A stretch of DNA of 64,000 nt from Chlamydoabsidia padenii (lineage: Eukaryota > Mucoromycota > Mucoromycetes > Mucorales > Cunninghamellaceae), in assembly GCA_025330725.1 (NCBI GenBank), contig JAIWND010000050.1, positions 62,001-126,000 of the forward strand. Reading direction: 5' to 3'. The position numbers were made by a program, and so were the translations under genes. The notes below the pieces were generated by a model. That model did no database searches, had not been told where the DNA came from, and saw only the letters and a list, made by a program, of their open reading frames with translations. This document shows, piece by piece, positions 9,723 to 23,434 of the stretch (within the stretch, counting starts at the first letter, position 1; each line of letters opens with the position of its first letter).

Positions 9723-12717
9723 TCATGCATTGTCCAGATCCTTTGCCCTGCTTGATTTGTTGTACATTGCACCTACATCTACAAATGTCGAGCTGCTGTC
9801 ATCATCGCTTACCATAACAGATGGAGGTGAGACCGATCCTTGACGTAGGGTGTGTTGTTGTTGTTGTTGTTGTTGTTGTTGTCCCGCAATCGCTGTTAAT
9901 GTCCGTGATGGTGGTGCTGAGTCTGATTGGTGTGGTTGTTGAATGGATTCCTATATAGGGAAGGGTAAAAAAAAGAAGCCCCTGTTAGCATATCAGTGTA
10001 AATCTGATCATCGTCCACTTGCAGGGTCAACTTACTTCTATCGCCAAAGTAAATTCCTTTTGTTTCCTTGATAAAAATGTCGAAAAGTTGGAGAAGAGTC
10101 GGCTAGCTTGTTGCGAGGTTGTTTCCATCGAGTCATGATGTGGTGAGGTTGATGATGAGCCAAAGTTTGGTGACCGATCAGGGATGGCACCACCTATAAA
10201 AAGAATAAGCTCAAATTAGGCATTTTTTCATTACACCCCATCCCCTTTATCGCACCTGACCCAATGCTTTGATTGGAGAGGTCATGTTCATGACCATTGG
10301 AGGAGGGACCTTTTTCGAATTCATTCCAAAGTGCATCCACGCCACGTAAAAGTCTGACACCACCATTAGACACAGCTTTTGCTCCACCAGACATTGCTTT
10401 CGAGAGTGTCTTACCCAGAGGACCGAGATTGTTACGAAGTTGTAGATCACGGAATCGACTATTTTTACATAAAAAAGTATCAGTTAATTATATCTCCTTT
10501 CCCCTCCTTATCATCATCCCATAAACTTACTTGGATAGTGTATTTTGGATGTCCAGTATTGATATATGACCCATGCCAGGATGTCTATATAATACAACCA
10601 AATATGAGAATACAAACGAGTCAATATGATTGTTCTTTTCCTTACCCTGGTTCCACAATTTCATATATTTCATGATCCGTATATTGATTCCAAAGTTTAA
10701 AGTTGGTGGTTTCCCGCCATGCTAACCACCATTTGATACCATAATCTATCACATAATTCCGCTCTATAAAACAAAAAGTCAAGTTGGTTTAGCTTGTTTG
10801 TTTTACCCCTGAATATGTTTTTTTTTTTTTTTTTTTTTTTTTTGTGTATGTGTTACCTTTGTCATCATCGAGCATAACATCTTCTGAAGTAACCTGGTCA
10901 TCAGTTATTGTTGTATTTGATCCAGAAGAAGAGGCACCTTGAATTAAAGACAATACATTGGTATCTTGAACATGTTTTGTACTTGATAGTAAGGAGAGGA
11001 CATATTCTTCAAACCGAGCCCTGAGATAGTCGTCTGATCCAAGGTAGGTATTTTGCATTGGTCTTGATGGGTCGTTCGTATCCCAGGTATCATAAACCAC
11101 CTTGACGATATTTTCCATCCATCTACGATCAGCAAGGGTAAGATTAACAACAGATTGTATTTTTTGATCATAGAATTCAAATGTTCCTGTTTCCACCTTT
11201 AAGATAATAATTAGTGAGTACCAAACCCCTCCCTCCCTCCCTCCCTCCCTTTTTTTTTTTTATTACTTACATTCACCAAGACATCAATATCGATATCAGA
11301 TTTGTGGTGGAAGAAGATCGAGTTTGTGGTGCCAGCAACATATGATTTGGTGGTACTTGATTTCAGCATATCAATTTGTTGTAGGGGTAAATATGGTTGG
11401 AAGAAGGAACCCTATCATGGTATCAATGTTAGATTTCTTTTTTCATCCATTTATGCGATATTTTTACCTTCTCAAACACCCGTAATGGCAACCCCATGTA
11501 TCGGAGTAAACTAGCCTTGTTCCCATTTTCCAATTCTTTTGCTTCAGTTTGTCGTAATTCATTGTTCGAGATATCAAGTTCGGGTGCCCCAGAGTCTTGT
11601 AATGATCGTAAAAGTCCTATATATATACATATGATTAGTAAGAGAAGTAACTAGCGTTGTAACCTTTTTATTTTACCTGGTACCAATGATATAAGTGAGT
11701 ATTCAAATGTGCATAATCTTTCTACTGGATATCCATAAAAGAGTATCTATATTGATTCCAAAAACAAAAACAAAACAAAAAAAAAGTTAACAATATAATG
11801 ACTTGATTACCATTATGTTTTTACTTGCCCGTTTTTCCAATAACAGCAACTTTAATAAAATCAATGTCTTGGTCTTAAATTTGTGTAAGAGTTCCCGAAG
11901 TGAGGTGCCCATATAAAGAGTAGAATCATCAATAGGCCCACAGAATGTGTTGGTCAAGTTATTATAAAGGTTCTAAATATAAATATATATGAGTTCTATT
12001 GTTACGTTAACCGCCAAAACCATTACATACATAGAGTATCCCAAGCTGTGTAAAGTCCTTTTGATTAAACCATGCTGCAGTGATCATCGCCAGTTTCTGT
12101 CGTAAGGGTCCAAATATAGGCTATACAGAATGGATTTATCAGTTATCATTCATTATCACCCTCCGCGTCACCTACAACTTACCTGACGTGCTAGTACTAC
12201 TACAGCCTTTTGTACAATGGATCGTGTTATATCTGGAGTTGTCACTAATAAGTCCTACCGAAAAGAGAGAGAGTACAAAGTCAGGAATAAGAGAAGCAAG
12301 TAATGGAGATGTTTTTTCTTGTTACCTTGGTAGGGATTTGTCGATTACATGATATACCGAATAGAGTAGTTTCAGCTACAGACCAGCCAGGCACAGGTGG
12401 TAAATGGAAGTAGGCAAAGTCTTCGTCCTTTTGATGAGCACCGTCTATTACAAAAAGATAAAGCGTTAAGAAGAAAAAAGTAAGAGTTACAGCAATCATG
12501 TTTTTATCTTACCTGGTAGAGCCAGAAAAGGTAAAAAGTTCCAGTCTTCCGGTAAGTCCAATTTTTCCAAGCAGGTTTGATTCGTATGCTGTTGTTGTGG
12601 TAATGGTGGATGGCAAAACTCGACAATGGGTCCGTAAGCGTGATGGAAACCCACGACCAAAACTGCCGCTATTTGTTGTTGTTGTTGTTGTTGCTGATCC
12701 ACTTTGGTGTGATCCAT
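9723..12717 (-). CDS. AVL9: AVL9 homologue (DENN-like trafficking protein)
   Basis: Avl9 proteins carry divergent DENN modules and act in late secretory transport. The N-terminus has a polyGln stretch, then VLVVGFHHAYGPIVEFCHPPL, LPEDWNFLPFLALP, DGAHQKDEDFAYFHLPPV and LFGISCNRQI, which is the Avl9 signature order. Later exons give IVQKAVVVLARQPIFGPLRQ, ILFYGYPVERLCTFEYSLISLVPG and KSYVAGTTNSIFFHHK. The C-terminal third is Ser/Gln-rich with a second polyGln run and ends KDLDNA. About a dozen exons; I did not fix every junction. One intron has a long A run next to its donor (about 10818-10843). The start has the typical HTKVDQ context without upstream in-frame ATG. Confidence 0.88.
11221..11261. 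repeat. (CCCT)n microsatellite plus T run in AVL9 intron
   Basis: Repeated CTCC/CCCT units followed by poly(T) within an AVL9 intron. Confidence 0.7.
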
Positions 12718-13230
12718 ATTAGTTCAAATGTCGTTTTATCGTTATTGTGTTTGAATAGCTGGTCAAAGTTGTGTGTAATTGGGTAAGGTTTAATGAATAC
12801 TCAAAAAAGACAGAGAAATTAAAAGGAAAGAAAGGTGAATTGCAAAATGCTGGGACGACGAGATTTACAAGAAAAAGGAATCGGGATTTGAATTTGAATG
12901 GATCAGCAGTTTGCCCAGATTTCTCATCTGTTGAGATTCATCGTATTGCGCGGCAATATTACACCTTTACTGGACAATTCTCCACATCTTTATAAAAGTG
13001 GCAAACGCGCATTGATGACGATAATCCAAAACATAATCGGTATTTCAATGTGGTTCAGGGGTAAAGAACTTTTATGGTGTAGTGGTATCTATATGATAGC
13101 CATACACACATAAAAAAGTTATTTAAATCCCGCCTTACTTGTTCGTAAAAGGAGGAGCGATTCTTTTTTTTTTTTTTTTTTTTTGAATCTTTGTATGCTT
13201 CTTCCTCTCCGCTCCACACTTTTAAGAAGA
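12718..13230. promoter_or_regulatory. Divergent promoter region AVL9 / TATDN1 with two motif copies
   Basis: The intergenic space between two divergently transcribed genes contains CGGGATTTGAATTTGAA at 12882-12898 and, in the other orientation, ATTTAAATCCCGCC at 13121-13134. The second lies about 100 bp upstream of the TatD ATG. A T run follows at about 13165-13184. Confidence 0.5.
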
Positions 13231-14571
13231 ATGCGTTTTATAGGTAATAAAAACAATTCATCATTTGGATGCATACCTCCACTTGGAATCAACACCACAG
13301 CTCACACTTTGTGTATCAAATAGATATTGGCATCAATCTGACGGATCCCATGTTTCGTGGTGAATACCGTGGCAAAAAGGCTCACGAAGGTAAACAGGAA
13401 ATACCAACTTGATGACAAAACCTATTCTTTATCATAAACTGATTTACAATCTTCTTCTCTATATACATCAAGATGACTTTGACCATGTATTGGAACGGGC
13501 CAAAAAAGCAGGTGTAGAAAAACTTATCATTACTGGAACCAACCTGGCAGATTCAAAAGAAGCCATCGAAATGACAAAGCAGTCTGTGCACAGTAAGTTG
13601 GCGATAAACAACAAACTGAATAGTGATACTAATGACTCTATTATTTTATGATACAAGCTGGATACCTCTATTCTACTGTGGGATGTCATCCTACACGATG
13701 TGGTGAATTTGAAACTCACCCTGATGGCGGGCCAGAAGGTTACTTGGATGCTTTACGATCCCTTATCAAAGAAAGCTCATCGGTGGTTGCGATTGGTGAA
13801 TGTGGACTAGGTAATATGATATGATTGTTGACACCGGATACATCGACCCGAACCTACCTAATACTCCCCACTAGATTACGACAGAATTAAATTCTGCGAC
13901 AAGGAAACCCAACAAAAGTACTTTAAGGCCCAATTCCAACTGGCCAATGAAACTCGGCTACCAATGTTTTTACACAATCGAAATACAGATGGGGACTTTT
14001 TTAACATGATTCGACAACACCGTGATCAATTTACTCATGGCGTTGTACACTCCTTCACCGGCCCAATGGACGAAATGGAACAATTGGTGGGTCTGGGATT
14101 ATATATTGGTATTAATGGTTGCTCATTAAAAACACAAGAGAATCTGAATGTAGTAAAGGCGATTCCTTCCGATCGACTGATGATTGAAACAGGTAAAGAG
14201 CAGATGGGTGGACATTACAATAATAGTGTTGATTATTAATTTGATAACATTTATAGATGGACCCTGGTGCGACATTCGACCAACTCATGCCTCTTTCGCT
14301 CATTTGGCTAAAGTGTCTCAAGAAGAAGTACAACTCTACACACCTACCAGTAAGAAGAAGGAAAAATTCGAAATGGGATGCACCGTCAAGAACCGATGTG
14401 AACCATGTTCCATTGGGTAAGTAAGCGAAAAAAGAAACACCCCAAGACCAATACTCATCTTCATTGTTTAGATCGGTCTTGCACGTTGTGGCTTCTGTGC
14501 GTAACGAAGATCCTCAAGCTCTCTCTGAAACAATCTGGGCGAATACATGCAAAGTATTCTTTAACCAATAG
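13231..14571 (+). CDS. TATDN1: TatD-type metal-dependent DNase (TATDN1-like)
   Basis: TatD nucleases are TIM-barrel metal-dependent 3' exonucleases involved in DNA turnover. Seven exons (13231-13243, 13324-13389, 13473-13592, 13658-13810, 13875-14192, 14257-14416, 14472-14571) give 309 aa. Visible motifs are [65 protein letters not shown] and [15 protein letters not shown]. The first metal-binding motif is IGIN rather than the more common HxH arrangement, as is typical of eukaryotic TATDN1 proteins. The first coding exon is only 13 nt. Start choice is fixed by the first-exon splice. Confidence 0.93.
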
Positions 14572-14738
14572 TTATATTATAGATAGTATCACATTTTATT
14601 TACTTAATTAATAAAAGACCTGTTTAAACAAATATATTGAAACAAGGACTTGATGGAATGATGTACGTGCAGTACCACTGATTGTAGAATGACTTTTTGA
14701 AACACCAGCCGCCATACGTCTGTTGTCCATATACATTT

Positions 14739-15023
14739 TCAACTCATAGTCCATTGATTGAAAAGAGCATCAGTAGTTATACCATGGTAGAATTCATGCT
14801 CCTTTCCTGTGTTTACAGCATGATGGAAGAAAAATGTCACCTTTGTATGATTTCCAAAATGTGAACCCCGACTATTAAAACACCGCCAGGGCAACTCTAA
14901 TGAATCAGTACCATCCCAGTTGTTACCAGGTGAACAATGAATAAGTAACGGACTTGCATGCACATGCATACGAAACATAGATAGAATACCATACACACAC
15001 AAATCACCAACTACATTAATCAT
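14739..15023 (-). CDS. Hypothetical protein, 94 aa
   Basis: Open frame between TATDN1 and RPT2, starting MINVVGDLCVYGIL. Its composition (Cys, His, Trp, Asn; HHAVNTGKEHEFYHGI) looks more like protein than the surrounding AT-rich sequence, and there is no low-complexity run. No domain or signal recognised. It could be a small gene or a chance ORF. Elsewhere in 14572-15114 I see nothing. Confidence 0.25.
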   Translation of the reverse strand: MINVVGDLCVYGILSMFRMHVHASPLLIHCSPGNNWDGTDSLELPWRCFNSRGSHFGNHTKVTFFFHHAVNTGKEHEFYHGITTDALFNQWTMS

Positions 15024-15114
15024 ACAAGAGACAAATAAAAGACAAAGACAAACAAGAGACAGATAAAATTAACTAATGTTAATAGGTTTTTATTGATGAC
15101 GTTTAATTAATTAA

Positions 15115-16761
<1,647 letters not shown>

Positions 16762-16848
16762 GTTGTGTTGATCGTTTTAAAAAGAGAGAAAAATAAAAAA
16801 GGAGAAGAAAGGTTGCGTGTCGTGCCAAAATTGCCAGAGATTACAAAA

Positions 16849-16906
16849 AGCGGGATATGAACAAATTTCATTCGCCACGCAAGCTCCCAACAGTCGGGAT
16901 TTCAAT
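16849..16906. promoter_or_regulatory. Paired motif copies in RPT2/IES6 divergent promoter
   Basis: AGCGGGATATGAA at 16849-16861 and TCGGGATTTCAAT at 16894-16906, 45 bp apart in the same orientation, in the 230-bp space between the two start codons. Both are near-consensus copies of the recurrent element. Confidence 0.45.
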
Positions 16907-16991
16907 ATACATTTCATTTTATCCCCGTTGTTGCTGAATCTTTTTTTTTTTTTTATATTTTCCCTTCTCTTCCATTTTTTGGAAATTTATA

Positions 16992-17540
16992 ATGTAAGTA
17001 ATAACAATAAACCTACCCTTCCTTAAACTAATACTGTACTTTTTACTCGTTATCTTTACTATTAGGGCACCCAAAAGAGCTAGAAAACAAACTGGTCTTA
17101 CTTTTGCCGACTCACCCGATAGCTCCTCCTCCAACAACAACAACCTTAGTACCGTATTGAACCTCAATTTGGAAAAGAAGCCCTTCAAGAACACCAAATA
17201 TGCAACGCAGAAGAAATCGAAAAACCTCAAACAAATCCTTGCCTTAGAAAAGGCTCAGGAACTAAGTCTTGATATACCTACATGTAAGTATCCTGGCTAG
17301 TATTGAAAATATATAAACTTTTTTGTTTTTTGTATTGTAGATTCAAACATTGAATGTCCACCTTCCATAAGACCACAAAAGAAATACTGTGATATCACTG
17401 GACTCTCAGCAAACTATACCGATCCCAAAAGTGGCCTACGTTATCACAACACCGAAATCTATCAATTCATTCGTACACTTGGTGTGCCAAGTATACAGGC
17501 CTATCTTGGTAGTCGTAATGCGGCGGTGGTATTAAAGTAG
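16992..17540 (+). CDS. IES6: INO80 chromatin-remodelling complex subunit Ies6/INO80C
   Basis: Ies6 binds Arp5 within the INO80 nucleosome remodeller. The protein reads MAPKRARKQTGL, then FKNTKYATQKKSKNLKQILALE, and a C-terminal YL1_C domain (PPSIRPQKKYCDITGLSANYTDPKSGLRYHN, then RNAAVVLK at the end). Exons are 16992-16993, 17066-17283 and 17341-17540. The start codon is split: AT is the end of exon 1 and G the first base of exon 2, so unspliced RNA reads ATG TAA. No other in-frame ATG precedes MAPKRARK. An Asn run lies near residue 25. About 140 aa, close to human INO80C core length. Confidence 0.9.
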
Positions 17541-17611
17541 TCTAGTTATTCCCCCCCCTTTTTTTTTTGTTTTATTAAAATCCTTTAATAGTGTGTATAT
17601 ATATATAATCT

Positions 17612-18297
17612 TTACAACAATAAACTATTCTTATCTTTTACATCATTATCATATTCTTCTTGTGGTTGATCATCATCATCATCATCATATTCTATTAGGA
17701 CAGAAGTCAATAATTCCTTCATATCTTCTTCATTAGGTATTGTGTTGGCTAATGATAATGCGCTTTGTTTGTTTGCGTTTTGTATCCTATTGTAATATAG
17801 TATTAACATCCATTATTGGTACATTATTGGATTACTTTGTTTTACCTTGGATTTGCCCCTGCATCCAACAAGACATTCACCATTTCCAAAGCCACGCCAA
17901 TGTCGTCTTGTAATGTCACAGCATAATGTAGAGGGGTAGTGCCACCTTTATTTTTTCGATCGATTTCAACTCCCGACACCTCGATTAAAAGTTCCAGACA
18001 AGCGAGTGATCCATGTTGTGCCCTTATATATATAGTAACAAATAAAGAATGATATGGTTAGAATCAATCAAGTATGTTTGAATGAGATTGATAGTTTACG
18101 CATAGTGAAGAGCTGTATTGCCATTATCATCAGCAAAGGAGATATCAAAGTCATTGTGGGCCATCAAGTCACTCAACCAATCATCTTGATCATCCTTACA
18201 AGCAGCAAGTACCTGGTCTGGTTAAAAAGTATATTAGACTGATTATTCTATTCCATCCATTACTTATTAATAGAACTTTACTGTTGATATTGTCCAT
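17612..18297 (-). CDS. Small ankyrin-repeat protein (Yar1-like)
   Basis: Exon 1 is 18282-18297 (16 nt), then three further exons. The protein contains NNQVLAACKDDQDDWLSDLM, then DNGNTALHYAAQHGSLACLELLIE and NKGGTTPLHYAVTL with VNVLLDAGANP: about two and a half ankyrin repeats. The tail is acidic (YDDDDDDQPQEEYDNDVKD). A small ankyrin protein with acidic tail resembles Yar1, the Rps3 chaperone, but ankyrin proteins are hard to assign by eye. Confidence 0.7.
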
Positions 18298-18570
18298 TCA
18301 GATAGAGTGGAAAGCGGGAGAGAATCAAAACAAAGCATAAAAAAAAAAGTCCGAGTCTAATTTATGTTTCTTTATCGGTGGTACAAATCTAGTCAATTTT
18401 GGAAGGCGACTTTACACAGTTTGTAAATAAAGACCTTTTTGAAAAAGAGGTATGCATAGACAGACTAGCTTAGTGACAATAAAAATGACCATTCTTCTTT
18501 TCTGCATGAATGCATTTTCCTCATTGGCATCATTTCAAAGCAAAGAGATAAAAAAAAACCCATCGAAATA

Positions 18571-18601
18571 TTTTCAATTCCCGATTACCGGGATGTGAAA
18601 T
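18571..18601. promoter_or_regulatory. Inverted-pair version of the recurrent motif
   Basis: TTTTCAATTCCCG followed after four bases by CGGGATGTGAAAT: two copies head to head, about 100 bp upstream of the LEA2-like gene and in the divergent space with the ankyrin gene. Confidence 0.45.
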
Positions 18602-18695
18602 CTAGTTTTTTTCTTTTTTTCTTAACTCACACTCCTTTTTTTCCCTTTCCCTTTTTCTTTCCTTTTTATTCTTCTTTTATTCATCACACACATTT

Positions 18696-19990
18696 ATGAA
18701 TCCTTTGTCAAATAGTAGGAGTCAGCGAAGTAGTGATCCCTATAGAGTCGCTAGAAAGACTCATAGTCCTGGTAACGTATAATAATGATATATAGTTACT
18801 TGATTGTAACCACCCACTCATCCAACTCCTTTTATATATATATTATTCTTAAAACAGCTGACTCGTACGATTCATCAAGGTTGCAGTCAGAATCAGAGGC
18901 ACACTCTCGGTCGGCCTCAGATAGCAGTACAAGTCGACTTGCTTCACAACCTACTTACGACCGACGACGGGATGATTACTATACAGACGATCCTTATGCA
19001 CCACGACAGGCGACCTACCGACATCATATGCGCCAAGGCACACCTGAATCTCATGATACATATACTTCTTCTGGCACAGCACCTCTAGCGACACATGTAC
19101 CAAGTATTCTACCACCCAACTCCTCCACTACTATAACTCAAGACGAAGATTACCAAGCCCAAAAAGCCAATTCCTATCTGCCTTATTCACACCACCCACC
19201 CGGCAAAGACGGACAATTATATCAACCTCCAGCTACTTCAATGCTACTCGAACCACACCCGAGCTTCGATTCACCAAGCAATCGAGAAGGTGGGGTAGGG
19301 TCCTTGCTACAAGACAATATTTTCATGGATATGGTTGATTCTCCGATCCGACCCCACCACAAGGAACGAAACGCTTTAGACCCTTTACCCGTACTGGACA
19401 GCAACAAGTCAAAACGACGACGACGGTGTTGTGGACTGGGACGGAAACGACTGGCGGTACTCATTCTCACTTTCATTGTCATTATCATCCTGGTCTGGTA
19501 CTTTGTTTGGCCTCGTCCCTTTGAAATGCACTTTGACGATGCCAATCTTTACAGCAATGACGGCTACGCAAAGACAAAAGGACCGAATCAGGAAATCACA
19601 GGTGTACAAGCTATATGGAATGTATCCATGATGGCGGATAATCAAGCAAATTGGGTACCTACTCATGTCAGCCGACTGGATCTGGATGTTTACGACAAGA
19701 ATACGGGGATTAAGTTTGCTGGTGGATCCACGGATTCTTTTGTTTTGGCGCCCAAAGTACAACAATCCATCTTCTTTATCGTCAACTTGAATTACCAAGT
19801 AACAAGTCCGAATGATACCACTTTACAGGAACTTTTAGCTTCTTGTATGTTAGATCAACAACCTCAAGGTGGGCAACCTCAGACCTTAAGGACGCTCAAT
19901 CTGACGTTTGAAGTAACCTATCATATTGCTGGTATTGCCTGGACATCGAAATCTCAACACAATGCTGACAAGTACCGTTGCCCTGAATGA
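18696..19990 (+). CDS. Single-pass membrane protein with LEA2-like extracytoplasmic domain
   Basis: Two exons (18696-18771 and 18858-19990) give about 400 aa. The N-terminal ~230 residues are disordered, rich in Ser, Tyr, Pro and Asp. A basic stop-transfer stretch KSKRRRRCCGLGRKR, with a possible palmitoylated CC, precedes one transmembrane helix (LAVLILTFIVIIILVWYFVW). The remaining ~140 residues (ITGVQAIWNVSMMADNQANW, LDLDVYDKNTGIKFAGG) look like the beta-sandwich LEA type-2 domain of fungal and plant NHL-type membrane proteins. Topology inferred: N-terminus cytosolic. Precise function unknown. Confidence 0.75.
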
Positions 19991-20553
19991 CCCACGACCA
20001 ATGGATTGATCTGATCTGATACCCTCTACCATCATTATATTACGTAGTTTATGTTACTATTACTATTGTTATTATTGCCATTATTGTTTAAATAATAAAA
20101 ATACAATCCAAACCTAAACACCATGTGTTTGTATCCCTTACACATTTTCCACTTGTTGTTTGTTATCAGTATTGTATTTCCATTATTCATTATTATGTTT
20201 GTCATACAATTCCACCAAATGTTGCCATGGTGAAATGTTATGATCTGATCTTTTTTTTTTTTTTTTTCGTCTGTGTGTTGTCCCTTAAAAAAGGTCCCCG
20301 CTTCCCTCCAGAAATATAGCCTTGTGTATCCTGACCTCGACATTTGAATTTCCGAAAGCTATATTTGATCCAATAAACCAATCAAATATGAATATCACCA
20401 CACCCCGTATCAATCCGACACCATGAGGGCTCACTTTATTGGAAGATGGGAGTGATAAAGCGGAATTAGAATGCCTAAAAACGCTAGAATGGAAAAAGTT
20501 CATTTTTTTTCAATGGCAGAAAAAAAAAGTGGGAAGATGTGGAGGGGGAAAAT
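19991..20553. other. Intergenic space, no gene seen
   Basis: AT-rich spacer with a TTATTG-type repeat near 20040-20095 and a T run near 20250-20267. The last part is the arrestin promoter. Confidence 0.5.
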
Positions 20554-20560
20554 TATAAAA
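20554..20560 (+). promoter_or_regulatory. TATA-like box of arrestin-domain gene
   Basis: TATAAAA about 130 bp upstream of the ATG at 20690, followed by a pyrimidine-rich leader. Confidence 0.4.
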
Positions 20561-20689
20561 TGGGAGGGGGAGGGCAATTTTTTACTTCTTTCCCACTTTT
20601 TTCTTTCTTCTTACTTCTCCTGCCAACTATCGACATACCAGCTATTTACGATACACAACAACACGAACCACTCATCTCTACTAAACGAC

Positions 20690-22193
20690 ATGGTACACGG
20701 TTTTACAAAGACTGTTGATCTTAAAATTAATGTGAATTCGGACGAAATTTATTTTTTCGGCCAACCTGAAGAATCTGCTGGAAAACTCTTACAAGGGACC
20801 GTTTGTTTGACTCTTGCTGAGGCAATCAAGGTAAAGCGTCTCACTTTGGATTTCAAAGGGAAAATGAAGGTGCAATGGACTGAAGGTAAACAAACAAACA
20901 AACAAAAAAGTAACAACCAAGTAAACAGACAGCTCATCCCACTCTCTTTTCTTCTTAGGACCTCAACATACTCACAAACAAGAACGATGCATCATTCAAC
21001 ATGATTGGACTTTATTACCAGCTCAAAGCAACAAGCGACCACATTTGATCCCTGCCGGCCAACACTCTTGGGACTTTAGCCTCAGCCTTCCTGGTGACCT
21101 TCCGCCTACATTACAAGCGGAAATGGGAAAAGTTAGCTACCAACTGACCGCTAATTTGGAACGATCTGGGGGCTTTTTACTGCACAACACCATCCAACGC
21201 AAGAAACCCATCCGTATGGTTCGTAGTGTCCTGCCTTCTGAATTCGAACTAGTACAATCTCTTGAAATCCATAACACGTGGTCGGAAAAAATGGTGTACG
21301 ACATTTCTCTGCCTTCCAAACTCTATGCTCACAATGCCACCATCCCAGTCTCCTTCACCATTCTACCCATTGCCAACAAACTTCGTGTACATGCTATCAT
21401 GGCCACCCTCAAGGAATGCTGCACGTATGAAGCCAACAACAAGCGCCGAACGGACTCTCGTATCATCAAGGTCAGTCGCCAAGAGAATCCATTTAGTGCG
21501 GCGGTGGTCAACCATGACGGCGGTGACGGTGGATCAGGTGGGCCACAAACCGCGCCATGGACTCGGGTGCTGGATGTCCAAGTCCCAGCACGATCACCCA
21601 TGGTCTTTTGCGATGCCAACAGCGACATGATCCGGATCCGGCATAAACTCAAGTTTGTCATCTCGATCGTCAATGGGGATGGCCACTTTTCGGAACTCCG
21701 TGCCACACTGCCTATTGTTATTATGGATTCATTTGGGCCAACCATCTCTGCTGCTTCTGCTGAAGCCAACACATTGCCTCGGTATGATGAAAGCTGGCGA
21801 TCTTTGCCTTACGACAGGCGTGTATGGGATACTTTACGTGAACAGAATCATGGTACTGGCGATGCTCGACAAGGCGGATCATCTCCTTCCTTGGTGGATT
21901 CTCGTCAACCGGTGACCATCTCAAGTTTTACTCGCACCATGACCTTGACTTCCTCAATGGTGCCTTGTCGCCCACCTTTGGATCATTCGGCTTCGATGGA
22001 ATCCGATGTCGATACTGATGAAACTGTTACTCCTCAAAATGAAGTCAACGACGAATTATGGTGGCATGGAGTGGATTTGTCTCGCGTCCCGTCTTATCAT
22101 TCTATGGTCGATGTGGATCCTTCTTTACCTGTTTGTCAACAACTTCCTCCTGCTTACGATCCGATCTGGCAAAGATGCTTTGGCCCTGTTTAG
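20690..22193 (+). CDS. Arrestin-domain protein with C-terminal PPxY (ART/ALY-type ubiquitin-ligase adaptor)
   Basis: Fungal arrestin-related proteins recruit Rsp5/NEDD4-type ligases to plasma-membrane transporters. Exons 20690-20885 and 20959-22193 give about 475 aa. Arrestin-N features are LKINVNSDEIYFFGQPEE, GKLLQGTVCLTLAEAIKVK, PAGQHSWDFSLSLPGDLPPT and GKVSYQLTANLER; arrestin-C features are YAHNATIPVSFTILPI and RIRHKLKFVISIVNGDG. Close to the C-terminus is QQLPPAYDPIWQ, where PPAY is the WW-domain ligand. Ser/Thr-rich linkers with SSPS-type sites could be regulatory. Transporter targets cannot be inferred. Confidence 0.88.
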
Positions 22194-22481
22194 TTTATAG
22201 TTGTTATCATTTACCTTTACTTTAGTTTTACATAGTGTTATTATTATTATTATTATCATCATCACCATTCTTTTTGTATCATACGTATACCATTCACAAT
22301 CATCCCCCCCCTTTCAACTGAAAATTTGTCAATAAAGTATTACTTATATATCACCATAATGGAACAAGGTTATCATGTTGTGTGCCAGTCTATTATCAAT
22401 GTTATCCAAAACTGGCAGGAACGATCAGTGCCCATAGGTGGAATGTCCTTGTATAACGTTCAGAAACCAGGAACATCGAAT

Positions 22482-22496
22482 AATTCAATTCCCGCA
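22482..22496 (+). promoter_or_regulatory. Recurrent motif variant ATTCAATTCCCGCAT
   Basis: A single copy about 20 bp before the weak reading frame at 22517. It is the clearest regulatory-looking sequence in the 22.2-24.1 kb stretch. Confidence 0.35.
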
Positions 22497-22516
22497 TCCT
22501 CCCTTCAGCTTACAGC

Positions 22517-22804
22517 ATGAATTTGATTAGTGTCCTTTTAACTTTACTCACACTGCTTCAACTTGATCTTCTCGTTTATTTTGTCTCACGTCGGATTGAA
22601 GCTATCCTCAGGCCAATTCGTGCTACGGCGGGATTAGAAATCAAGCATACATCTAAAAGGTATTTTTATTTTTTCCATTCATCTCTCTTTCTTTCCCCTC
22701 CCATTTTATTCACATTACCAATGGCTGACATACATTCTACACTGGTGTCTTATTCTGAATCTATGGATGATCTTCTTCAGTCATCAAGTCCCCCAACACC
22801 TTGA
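22517..22804 (+). CDS. Possible small membrane protein, 95 aa
   Basis: The frame begins with a hydrophobic stretch, MNLISVLLTLLTLLQLDLLV, that could be a signal anchor, followed by basic RRIEAILRPIRAT. The middle (KRYFYFFHSSLFLSPP) looks intronic, and a donor-like AAAAGGTATTTT occurs there, so the true gene may be spliced. Not recognised. Weak candidate. Confidence 0.25.
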   Translation: MNLISVLLTLLTLLQLDLLVYFVSRRIEAILRPIRATAGLEIKHTSKRYFYFFHSSLFLSPPILFTLPMADIHSTLVSYSESMDDLLQSSSPPTP

Positions 22805-23434
22805 TGAATCTTCTGTAGGTATAGAATCAAACCGCGGGAAGCTACTATACTGAACGCCCATTGAAACTACTTTGTAGGTATCCTCCATTACCGTTGCCTG
22901 TCACTAATTAACTTTATTCTTATTCTAATGCTTACTGGTTGTAACTGGATCTTTTGTTGGTAATGGTGCCGATATTGACAAGAACAATCTCAAAGTAAGT
23001 AATCCTCCTCCCCCCTCCTTTTTTTTTTTATTTTGTTCAGTATGGACTATGGACTTCATCTACCACTTTTTTGCTTTAGGGCCTTGAAAATATCAAGGTG
23101 AAACGCAAGGGACAGAACCAGGTAGCTCAATAACAAATGTCTTCATTTGTTTAAAACAGCGTCTTCACCACCTACCAATATCAAAACAACTAGATCTAAA
23201 CAACAATAGCAACAACAACAAAAGCTTGCATAGCAGCCAACACAGCAACAGTACACTTTCTCCATGTCGACACCCGGCACATTAACCACACATATATAAA
23301 TGCTATCAGGTCTATCCAACTCTACCATTCAACCCATCACCATATTGCCTCACGATCAGACTACTCGATAGATTTACTTTCTCTTGTGAATGATACAACA
23401 CTATGTGCACCAGTCCTGATTTGATGATCATGAA

